Assembly: GCA_911728455.2 (NCBI GenBank)
Contig: OU452224.1
Coordinates: 27,830,187-27,894,186, forward strand
DNA: 64,000 nucleotides
Reading direction: 5' to 3'
Source: Marthasterias glacialis
Lineage: Eukaryota > Echinodermata > Asteroidea > Forcipulatida > Asteriidae
The translations under genes and the position numbers were made by a program. This document shows, in pieces, positions 14,601-27,300 of the stretch (positions are counted from its first letter, which is position 1; each line of letters starts with the position of its first letter). The notes beneath the pieces are model-generated. The model was given only the letters and a program-made list of their open reading frames with translations, was not told where the DNA came from and made no database searches.

Positions 14601-17600
14601 ACATTTTACTGTCTTCTTGCTGGCTACACGAAGAGCACAAACGCGAAAAGTGAAAAAAATACAACAAAGCGCTTCTTTACAATTTTACAATACCTCGAAA
14701 AGATGGCAGGGAAAATTAATTTGTAATTTCCTTTTCTTTGTCAAACAACTACTTTGAATGTGTAGAGTGTGTATTAAATATAAATAACCGTTATCAAATA
14801 TGAATTTTCGGAGTGTATGCCTACAATGACTTCGGTAGAATCACCCCGGAAGTATCTGAAAGAACCATTGAGACCTTCACCATTCCATCGTTGTACAGAT
14901 GTATTCAGATTTCAAGGACAAAACCCAAACTGAAAAGGCCGTTGATCGCCAAGATGAAACAACCGTGTCACAATAGATCAAAAAAACATAACAAGGAACT
15001 TTATCAAAGAGCAGTCGGTAATCTAAATAGTTAGAAAAGAAAATAATTCAATAAATATTTGCATTACAATTCAAGTCTGAAATTTGATTTCGTGCCAGTA
15101 CTCAATTTTGAAAGTTATCGTAAAGCACAGGCCTAAATAATTACATCATTGGAAATAAAGTTTTTTTTTTTTTTCCAAAGTCAACTTTGTAAACTTGAAC
15201 TGTTCGGCCATTTTTTTTATTATTGTTATTTATTTTATTTTTCTTTCAAATTCTGAGGTGCCTTATGCTTAATATATGAAACTTTTACAAGTCAGTTTTC
15301 AAAGATGGGATGTGGAAGAAGCATTTGTTAATTTAAAACGATTCGGTTGACCCAAAGTCTTATCTTATTAGTACACGGTATACGTTTCAATTAGTGTTCG
15401 ATTCATTAAGCGCGCAACCTCTCTGAAACCGCAGGAGGCGACATTATAAGCAACTAAAAACGTTTTCTTTGCGTTTTACAAAATGTTCCAAATCACCCAC
15501 AATTTCCAGAGCTTTGTGACACGGGGAATTCATTGGGACATTTACTACTGTTCAGTTTGGATAAGCTACACGTATATAGTAAACTAGGATTTATTATTGG
15601 ATAATTTTCTACGGGATCTAGACCAGGTGCTGGTGTGACATGATGAACAGACCATCTTGTATTCGGGGGATCGTTCAGTAGTTCGACAGTCATTTTTTAG
15701 TTAGTCATTGAGAACATTTCAACCGTGACGACAAATAAGATAGAGTAAAATGATTACATGAATGTTTCAATATTGACTATACATTTAGTGTGAAAGGGGA
15801 TGGGTAAATCAAATATTCATTTTATAGTCCTTTTCAGAAATTGATAAAAAAAAAAGAGAGAGAGATTCGAAGTATTCACTCCTGATCGAGCGCGCGTAAA
15901 AAGAAACACTTGTCACGTTATTGCTAACATACTTATTTGTATGTGTACGTGGTGAATCTCTCACTCTGTCACGGGGAAAAGGGGGCATCGGTAAGAATTG
16001 ACACACTAAAATAGAGTACAGATAAGAAATGGGTCGCTGGATCAAAGGTATGTGGGCGGGGTGGATATCAAGGCTACTCGAACAATCCAGTCCCTGAAGA
16101 CGGATTCTAAAAAAACTATATTTTTTACACATTTACACATCTGTGTTCGGATACTAAGATTCCTTAACCAATCATGACCTTTCACACGGTGTTTATAAAC
16201 AATATTCTGGACGATGACGGCATTCTGTAGGAAGCCCTGACATTTATTTTCATACTAAGTATTCTTCCTCGCGGCTCTTCTAATCACAAAACGATAAAAT
16301 TTAATTCTAAAGTGCGTTCGTTTCGTTGTTTTTACTCTAATTAATATTGATATGAGCAGCTCGTGTCTGAATCAAATGACTTCGGCAACGTCTTCCGATT
16401 GGCTGGTACTTGTTTCCAAGATGTCGCGGGTCGCTGAAAACGAGAGACAGCGAATTGGAAAGACGTAATTTTCTGGTATGAGACATTACACAAATAATAA
16501 TATTGACAGCTCTGATTAAAACTACGAATCCCGAGGTGATTCACGGGGCGAAGCCGCGGTCCGGGGATCACCGAGGGGGTCATAGTTTTAACCAAAGCAC
16601 GAATAAAAACAGTCAATATTAATTTCATGACATCCATTTATATATTGAGCCTAGACGTCTATGTACCAAGAAACTGGTGTTGCTACGGGTATAATCGGTT
16701 GCTATGGGTATAGTGCATATGTTGCTACGGGTATAGCCCGTTGCGTTAGCACGGCTTTCTCGTACAGATAAGACGCATCATTTGACGCCCTCTAACCATT
16801 CAAAAGCACAATCTTTGTAAAGGAAAAGTATTATAAAAATCTTAATTATCTAATTTGGCACATGTCTGTATGATAATGAGTTCGTATACGTCTAAACGCG
16901 GGTGGTAACTCCATTCTTCCGTAGTTGTACACCGTAGAGAGAGAGCCCGTATTTTGATTCAACATTTTGTTTTTTCTTTCAAATTAGCATTTGAGAGAAA
17001 CGGCAATCAAACTGAACAAGTTCCAAATGCGAATATCCCCAAACCAACGATCTTTATCTTCTATTACATTTTACAACTGAGTTGTGCAACGTCCCAATAT
17101 AATCGTTATTGGGTCAATGACTGTATAACTATTATATAATGACCTTGACTGTCTACTTGTCTATTATTCATGGGGTTTATCATCAAATATTGACAGTAAT
17201 AATTACGTCCATAATATTATAGGCGACTATGGCAGTAAGAGCTATCTCCACTTGTTTTAAAGCACTAGTGGATTGGGTATAATAGCTGTTATGTTTGACA
17301 ATAACATTTTGTACATGTTGAGTTGTAAACAGTGGGGGTAACTAAGGTGGGGGCACGCCCCCCCCCCTCCCCATTGATGTCCGTGCCGCCCCACATTCGG
17401 CCCTTTTGAAATCTGGAATTTCGAGATTAATAATTATAAGGGTCAAATATTATATTTTGGAAGCTTTTATGTAGTAATTTCAAGGTTTTAAACTAATTTT
17501 CTATTTACACACAGACAGTGTATTATTTTTACCTCCATGTCATATCTTATGAAAAAAATTAGTAAACGGCATAACAAGAGCACTGAAAAGGGGCTTGTTT

Positions 17601-20600
17601 AGGAAAAGCGAACATTTTAAATTGACCAGAAGTTCCCCCACCCCCACCCTAGGAAAAATGGTGCACCCCTCAGGCGATCCATCGGCTATAGCTGTTTTAC
17701 TCTTTTCTTCAGTCGCGGTCAAGTGTTTTGTTTTGCTTGTTTGTTTGTTTGTTTGTTTGTTTTTTGTGTGTTTTGTTTTGTTTTGTTTTTTCTTCTTCTT
17801 CCTCTTGAAGTTTATTCTTGCCTCAGAATTGAAATGAAATAAATATTTCAAACAATGCCATGAAAAGAAATGTCGTATCTGCAATGAAATACTACATTGT
17901 GCATGGACTTTACTTGAAAGCAGTTTTCAAAGTCGAATTTATTTATTATATTAATATATCACCTGTTAATTTATTTAATTCTTAAATGTTTTAGAGTCTA
18001 CATCTTGGCCTATGGTTTTCTTTTCCGCCATGTATTCAAACATTTTTCCCCTAATTATGTTTTCATCTCCATCTTGTTTTTCACCTCCCGTCTTAATTTA
18101 GGGTATCAATTCAAGCGACTAGCGAATTCAAATACGCAGACTGCGACGTTAGTTTTTCGAAATTGTCACTTATTTGTAATCATCCTAGAAACGGACTTTA
18201 AATTGTTTGCATACAAATAAACCGCGTCGTATCAGATCAGCCACTATTCAAAAGAGATTTATGACGTGGTGTTATCACAACCCACCCACCCCACCCCCTG
18301 TTTTGTTTGTCAATACCATGCCTACGTAAATAATATGCTATACTATTAAGCTTTCAAGCAACAAACTATAATATGAGCTAATAAGTTAATTATAAATGAT
18401 ATAATATTTCCACTATTGCTCTTTGTAATGAAACAATATTTATAGCCTTTTCTTTGACACAATTTATTAATATTCTGAAACCCAAGATGGGAGTTCGTTA
18501 AACTGATGGCTTGTTCAGACTCATAATAACAAATACATGTTTGTGTCTGAGTGCAAACACCTGTGTAATATTTAGATAACCTAATAGACACTTTTCAGAT
18601 TGTTCATTTTGTCACATTTACCTCGTCCCAATGAAAACTACTTTAGCTGTCCCGCGTGATTATTGCTACCTAGAAAGTAGGCTAGAAAGGAACTATGACA
18701 ACAAAACTGGTACTTTTGTTTCTACTCAAGCATTGCCCGTAGAGTGCTTACTAAAATAGTGGACCAAATGACAACGTGGAATAATGTGCAGGCTGGTTTA
18801 GATAGTGACTAAATGTGTCGATAACTAGACCAGCATGAACTGCATGTCATGGCTAACGCGCGCGTAAAAAGTATCTGCGAAGCTGTCAAATCGGAATAGT
18901 CTAAAACTCGAATGCTGCTGTGGTGATCTTATTTCCGCCTCGGTGATACTAAAAGACGGAATTTAAGATGCACCATTCTACAGACATACCACGGGATTGA
19001 CAATATATCTGGGGGAGGGAGGTAATAAGTAGTTTCAATCTAAAAGCTCACTGGCTATAAAGAAGTTCAATCATACCAGTACCAATCCTCCAGAGAATGA
19101 TGTCCGTCTGAAATATTTTTATGGTTGAAGAACTTTAAAAAAGCACAAAGCAAGAAACCACCGTTGCTTATTTTGATTGCAACAATTGAAATAAGCCCGA
19201 TAGGAACGTACACACATGCCTGACAAAGCAGAAACACAAACATGTTTTTGTTTGTGACCACAGGTTGGTTGTTCGATGAGTCTATTAATAGATGGATGAT
19301 GTGAATGAATTGCTGTTCCAAAACAAGTGATTGTGTATCAAGAGTAATAATTATAACAACTAAATAATAGTTTCACTTCCCCAAATAACAGCACGGATAC
19401 GATCTGTGAAACAAGTGACCAAATTACACACACATACACACACATTCTCATTTGTGCATCCTTGTGGAGACCTCTATTGTTCTTTCCTTTGTCCCTGTAC
19501 TTAATATTTTCTCATAGACTTTGTACACAAATTTCCTTGTGGAGCATCCCTCTCTTTAGAATTCCCCTGTGGAGACCAATTGTTCTTGCGCTTCCCTTTT
19601 GTTATAGGACTCCACAAGGGAGCGAATTCGAGCCCACATGTTTGTGTATGGTGTAAACTGAGGACTTCTCTTTGTTCTCCCATTGTTTGGACTTTGTTTT
19701 TGTTAGCGAAGTCCCAATTGGTTTTGTGCACAAAAACCAAGTGAGGACGTCCTCTCTTGGTCGGAACACCCAGATCCTTTTGTTAAAGTCCTTGGTTTGA
19801 ATGCCTGCATACGCTCACTCACACACATGTAACGCCGTGCAATTGTAGACCCTCCTTTGTTCAACTCTTTGTCCTGACAAACATGGACCCCATTGTCTTA
19901 TTTTGTGATATCAATCGTGGACCTATTGTCCCTTTTGTTATAAGTCCTTGGTTTGAACTTCACTACAAGTACACCCACACGCAAGCAGCCACCCCCCCCC
20001 CCGACCCCACACACAGTCCATCGTGACATACACTGTATGGACACTCCTTTGTCACCGTGCAAGAAATCTTCAAAACCACCATTTCTATTAGAGAGTGTTT
20101 CGAGAGCTGGTTTTCGGACACCCTATCCCTTTGATATAATACTCGGTTTTGAGCTATTCAATGCTGTACAGAAAATGCTTCCCTTTCGAGTAAAACGAGA
20201 ATATGTAATTGGTGAAAACACTGTGTGGATGTGTGTAAGTCCACACAGTGTTTCAAGTTCCTACACGGTGTGGACATCTTTTGTTACCAGGTCCACTTTG
20301 CATGTAGGGCTTAAACACACACACAAATAAATATAACAAATAATAATAATAATAATAAAAACAAAAAAATATATATATATAGATAAGAAACACTTGACCT
20401 CGGCAGACAATCGGTTGTCAGTCTGCCGACCTGACATAGACGAGGGTGTTCACATATTATACTAAAGATGAAATGGAAAAAAAATAAAAATAACAATAAA
20501 AATCTCACTTTTTATGTTAGGATTACACGCAGGCTTTTATTCGTTGTTGTTGGTTGTTATCAGAATTTCCCACGCAGAGTGATTCACTGGGATGTTCACA

Positions 20601-21365
20601 AAGATGGCCCCAACCCATTATCCTCGGTTCTTTTATTTAGAGATTACACGATGTAGTTGAATTCAACTTCCACAGGATACAGTCAAGGTTTGCCATAGCA
20701 GACGAGTGAGGACTGTGTGGTACTTCAAAAACGCCGAACACAAGAGTCAACCCGAGTATTATTGTATTGTTTAAAGCTTTGCACTGTGTGAAGGAGAAGA
20801 AATAAAATGTCTCTTGGGAGAAGTGGTGGCTCTGAAAAGAGCTGGTGTGGTCTCGAAGTTTCCAACATTAAACCTGAAGACGAGCATACTGTTCGAAACG
20901 TCGAGACCACACAGGCTCGTTTCAGAGCTACCGTTTCACCCAAAAGAGATTTATGAATGGTTGTACCCATTTACTAGTTTACTACTTATTTAGTTACCTT
21001 TCATTATTATTATGTTTTACCCACACCCCGATGTGTGTCATGCACTATATGTATACTCAGCACTTTCCTAAGTTCTGTGAAACATCCACAGACATAATAC
21101 TTGGGTGGAATCGAATCCACGAACTTTGCCATTCTAGAGCAGAAGTTTTACCGACTAGACCACCGGGGTTGCCCGGTAGCTAGAGGCCGTTCGAATCATT
21201 TCTAGCAGCGTGTACCACATCTGTTCCCAACAAAAAATTATATGTTAAATTTGCATCGGGGATAAAGCATGTAATTTATGTTTTAGCCATACACCGATTA
21301 AAGCACCGTGCGCGGTACTTTCCCGAGTCCTGTGCCAAAAGACGTGGGCTTGACCTCGTATGCCC

Positions 21366-21398
<33 letters not shown>

Positions 21399-24300
21399 CA
21401 CACAACTCGGGAAAGTAGTGAGTATACAGTGCTTAACACACAGCGATGTATGGGTTAAGCATAAATAATAAATATATATTTTTATCCACGATGCAAATTT
21501 AACATCTAATGAAATCCAAATATTTGGCGGAATTATTCTCTTTAAGTAATCTATTAAGTCTACGTGACTATCGCAAAAGCCCAAACTTTGACAAAATGGA
21601 ATCATTTAAAAAAAGTACAGGTATTTGACTTCACAATACGTAGTACTTGTCGAAGAAAGAAAACTGAGAAATATAAATTGGTTTTGTTACTGCACGAGCA
21701 TTTTTTTTTCTTCTTTTCAAAACTGTAAAAGTTTGAATTCAAGAAACATATACAGAGAAAGCCGGACACCGCAATATTCGTGACAGTATCTAGTCAGTGT
21801 TTATCAGACAAGGGTGAAATGGTAAAATTAAAATAATATTATACATCCAGATAAAATATTTACATCTAATTAAGGAATAGAAGAAGCGGACAATTAATGG
21901 CTCCCAAATAAACCGTTGGTGTGTATAATATTAATGATTAACAACAATTTGAGACTGTCATAACGTGTTTATCACCATTGTGTATAACTCATTAAGAAGA
22001 CAGTTGATCCATAATGTCTATGAAAAAAAAAAGGTATACCGATGGTTAACCATGTCTCATAAAAGATATAAAAACAAAAAATAAATAAACAACAGACTTT
22101 AGAGTAAGGTTGCTCTGGACCAATCACGCAGTAAAACGTGTTTTTTTTTATGTTTTTTTTTTTTTTTTACTGATAGTGATCTCCGAATATGGTGATTCAT
22201 GCATGCAAGAGGCAAACATGTGTGAGAAAGCAATATCATATCAAGACAGAACCTTTTGTGAGGTTTGCGATGTGAGAAACAATTTAGATGAAGTTTCTCA
22301 TGTGAGCATTGTTGTGTTCTTGTTTACTTTAAATGCTTGGGTGAATGTAACACAAACAAACCTTTAATTAAATGCACACACTATATGAAATGCATAGCAG
22401 GATCAACATTCGTTTAATTACCTAAAAGGAAGACGAGATGATAGCAGTAGCGTGTCCCGGGTTTTAAAACCGACATGGTAAAATTAATCCGTTCCTAGGG
22501 TTGACTAGTGAATCGCTGCCGGGGGAGGTGATGGGGGCATTGGCGTGATTTCCCTGGTTCCACCACTCCATGGTGAATACGCCAAATCATAATAAGTAAA
22601 ACCAGTTTTCTGTATCCATTAATAAATCCCTCGTACAAATAAATAGTAGGTCTATGCCTATACCCGGATGCCTGCTTCCCTTTCCTCGGACTCGGAACCC
22701 TGGCGGACCCGCCGGTCGGTCGGCGGGGGCTTGCGTTCCGCTGGGCCCCATTGGCCTTTACCGGCGCTTGCCTCCAGACATTGTCATTTGCCGTCTCAAC
22801 TCCGGTCCCCCACGACGATAGGCTACTCTTAAAGTTACAAGATTGGTTACAAATGACAGCTTGAAGATTTCTGCACATCCTGAATCTTATGCTGCATTGT
22901 GCTTGTTAAAGTTTTACCCAAACACTCCGTACGATTTCTCAAATCCAAATTATTGCACGTAGGCCCTTTTCAAAACAAAGCTTCAGATCCGTCTTGGGAA
23001 CCGTCTCAGACACCACCAGCTATTTTGTTTGTTTTGTTAATTAAATTGTGTGCTTTCGGTACGGGTGTTCAAACGGGCAAATGGTGCATAGAGACTGGTT
23101 TCTATTCAGTCGACCGATTGTCGTGCGACCGAAAAGTTTAATTTGTTTGTTGTTTTATTTATTACGAAAGGATATTGCCGCCACGTAAAAAAAAATAATC
23201 TCACTCTCAAACTCACTTATCGTGTACGTACATGATAAGTTGAAAATTAGCGTGTACGTACACGATAAGTATAATTAGCGTACGTACACGATAATGATAA
23301 CAATATAACTATCGTGTACGTATACGCCATTCACGTGGCGGCAATATGCTGCCGTAATTTATTTTTATTACACATCCAACGGCACAATTAGCGCCAATAC
23401 CGAGATGAATAGAAAACGAGAAGAAATATTCAGTTTTCTGTTAGATATTGGAGGAAAAAACCCCACCGGGGAAAACCTAATCAATCAGGTATAAAGAAGT
23501 GGAAACTTAATCCACATGCAAGGCTCCGGTCTGAGGTGGGATTTGAACCAGGGTCCATAGAGGTGAAAGGCAGGGAAAGAAAACCACTGAGCAAGTCTAA
23601 TCACACAGCCAGCCAGAACCCTGAGGTTACCTCGATCATTAAAGAAACACAGTTTCTAGTTATCGCTTATTAGGCATCGGTGACTAGTTGCATCAGTGCA
23701 CTGGTCGCATCAGTGACTGGTTGCTGAAGACGCTGGCGCCCGTCCGCAGTCGACGGTTATCATCGCACGACCGACTCATAAGCCAGTCATACGCCCGCAG
23801 CCCAAGCTGGAATTGGTTTCAAAAATGGCCACGATATAAGTATGCACAAAATCCCGTAATAGGTGCGACCTAATTTGATAACAAATTGATATAAACATTA
23901 GCACTGATGGTAGGAATGTACTCTTTTAAAACCCAAATGCCTACTACATGTACAAATCCTTTAATAGTATAATAATACCAATAAAGGGCTTTTATATAGA
24001 ACCCTTAAAACCTCAGCTCAACATTGGTAAACTGACTGTAAATACTTCCATTCTTTACACAAATCAAGATATTTGTAATAAAACCAACCTGTGAAAACGT
24101 CAGCTCATTTTGTCGTTTAGTTTGCGAGAAAACGGTAAAAATGCATTTAGCATTTTTGTACGCATTCCTATGGTCAGAGTTTTAGTCTCACTGAGACGAA
24201 AACTGATTTTAGATCTTACTTCATTTATTATTTAAAAACGATAACACTTCAGGCAGACATATTTCAAGGAAAGTGTTCTACCATCATTATCTTTATACCA

Positions 24301-27300
24301 TGTAAGGTATATGTAAATCTGTGAACATCTATGTTTTTCTTCTTAATAATGTTGAGCTGGGGCTTTACCCCAAACAGGGTCCAAGGAGCTTAACAAAGGT
24401 AAAAATACCAACATCAAAGAATAATAACAAAACAATATTAACAACGGAGCAACTGACCAAACGGTATCGTCCTATTGAATACAGCATTTATTATTATTTA
24501 ATAATGTTTGTAGAAACCTAACTAATAAACTTGGTGCACACTTGAACAATCTCAGAAGCAAGATAGCGGAGCGTGTGAGAGGAAATAATCAATACTTTAG
24601 ATCCACGCTATATTAGGAATCGAGGTCAGAACAATAGCTCATTGTTTCCCTTACTACACTCATTGATTAAAGGCACGCGCAGATAATTACAGTTTGCTAT
24701 AAAGCATCAAATAACTTCATTAGGAAGTAGAAATCAGTGTAAGAATAATAATTATCATCATCAACAACACCATCATCATCATATTATGAAATATTATTAT
24801 TATTAATACCTCAATATCTCCATTTCTGTATACTAGTATGATTAAACGTACACATAGATTTTCTGCCTTTCCGAAACCATGCTTAGAAGGGTTTAAGATC
24901 AAAGAATATAGAGCGCCTGCGGCGCAAGATGGGGGCATTCACACTGAATGTGAAATCCCGCTGGACGCCATTTCAGCAAGTAAATTTTCGATACAACAAT
25001 AGAGCACGCCAGAGGGAGAAACTGCTCCAATGTTGCAGTTCATCGTTCAGCAATCGCTGGACACGGGAGATCTAACATTGGACTGGATAAAAGCAAATAT
25101 AACTCTACTTTTCAAGAAGGGGCCAGCCACAGACCCTGCAAATTATCCCCCTGTCTCCCCGAAGTGCACTTATTGCAAGCTTGTGGAGCTTAGTACATGT
25201 ACTCTCATGGGACATTTATTCCGCTCTGATATGCTAGCTGAGAACCAACATGCATTTAGAAAACACAGATTATGTGACTCACAGTTGATCCTCACTGCAC
25301 AACAAACGACCTGGCAAAGAACTTTGACAAACAGAAAATAAACGACGTGGCAGTGTTGGACTTCTCAAAGGCTTTTGACGGCACCCCCTCCAAAGGCTAC
25401 CGATGCAAATAGACTTTTATGGCATCCGTGCAAGTAAAACAAGATGGGTTTCAGGTTTCCTTACAAAACTAAAAACGTGTTTGTATAAGTTGTGTCTGAG
25501 TTATAAATGGCTACCAGTTATTAGTGGGACACCGCAGGGTACACTGCTGGGTCCACACCTTACCTGTCTTCATAGAATCGGCATTCATGAAAACGTTACG
25601 AGCACTCCCAGGCTATTTGCCGATGATTGTCTGATTGTTATAGAGCCATCAATTCCGAAGAGGATGAGCACTTCAAGAAAATCTTGATACAATGGTCCAC
25701 TCGTCGGAGGCCAGGGGCATTTTATTCAAGACATTCATATGTAAGACAATGCGCGTCACAAGGAAGAGGGTACCATGTAAAACATCATACGACATCCTTG
25801 GCGTCACCTTGGATGAAAACAAAAATAGAACCCAGTATATTGGCATCAACATCTAAAACAACCTGCGATGGAATAGTCAGCTTGCTTTACGGTCAGACAC
25901 ATCATGCTTCTTGGATGGCGACTCGGATCCTTATCTTTCTGCGAAAAAAATACCATCACTGCTCTTCAACCGTTAAGAAAAACTCTACCTCACACTTATC
26001 CGCCCTCGTCTGGATTATGCCACTGCTTCATAGGATTCTTAAACAAGCTAAAATACCTCATCCATCGAGAACGTCAAGAGACAAGCAGCTCACTGTGTTA
26101 CCAACACCTATGAGGGATTCCAGAGTTACAGGGCTTCTTCAAATAATTGACTGGAGATCACTCAAAGCCAGAAGGGAAGCTCATAGACGGACTTGCTTTT
26201 ACAAAATGATTAATGGGCAACTTGACATCAACCACCAGATTTATAACAACCCCAAATCTGATGTAGACGAGGTCAACTGTGAAACCAAAACTGCCAACAC
26301 ACAAGTTTATGCCAACGCATTTTCCCCGCCCAATCAAATCTTGGAACGACCTCCAGCCAGCAACCAGTATTCAACCCAGTTCAATAATATTTAAAGTTAA
26401 GGTATTTAATGAAACTTGTCAATATTCCACCGGCCACCACCGACATTAAGACCCCCTTCGCGGAGTATTTTGAAGGATAACAAACCAAGAACCAAGAAAA
26501 AGCCGATTACAAATTTGAAAAGTATTCAATTGAAGCTGTGGAATGAAAACTTGCATTTAAACTTCTCACAATCGACAATCATCATGTATTAGCCTACAGC
26601 TATAAAATATTAGATTGTGCAATGTTTTGATGGTGTTTCCAATTTGACACTTGCCTTTTAAATATTGGTGTCATTCAGATTTTTTTATCAGTCATTGAAG
26701 GGGCGACGTGCATAGCCTACTTTGTCAGAGTGAACATTGTAAACGTTCGTACGGTTAAACACCATTAATTATCACGCCAGCACGATGCATCATTGTGTAC
26801 AACATTATCAATGATCTTGTGCCGTGTTAATTGACAAACTAATTTATTGCAAAAAACTTGTTAATGGCCTGACGTTTCGACCCTAGCAGAGTCTTTCACA
26901 AAAGGTCTAAATAACAATGCAACACACACGTACAAGTATACTGGAGTAACAAAAGCAGTCATCTTCTGACTGCTTTCTGCCTCTCTCTTTTCACTTCTTT
27001 CCACTTGACTGCTTCGGTTACTTCAGCATACTTGTATGTGTGTGCATTGTGTTGTCATTTAACCTTTCAGAAAGACTCTGTTAGGGTCGAAACGTGAGGT
27101 CATTGACATTTATTTCATTTTGTTTTACATTATACAACTACATGTAGTCCTTTTGGTTGGTAATTTATTTTTTTCTCAAATTTAACATTGTCAACTCCGG
27201 CTATGCATTGAGGAGAAGTAACGTGTCTGTCTGAAATGAAGTTTTAGCTACAGAGGTACAACTACTTGGAACTTCACGGACACCAATATTCAAAATGCTC

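Noticed and set aside
17540..17884. Lysine-rich 114-codon minus-strand frame
   Set aside because: Produced by GTTT/T-rich microsatellite sequence next to a truncated MITE.
20828..20843. Real histone gene 3' end
   Set aside because: No histone coding sequence lies on either strand nearby, and the hairpin recurs within repeats.
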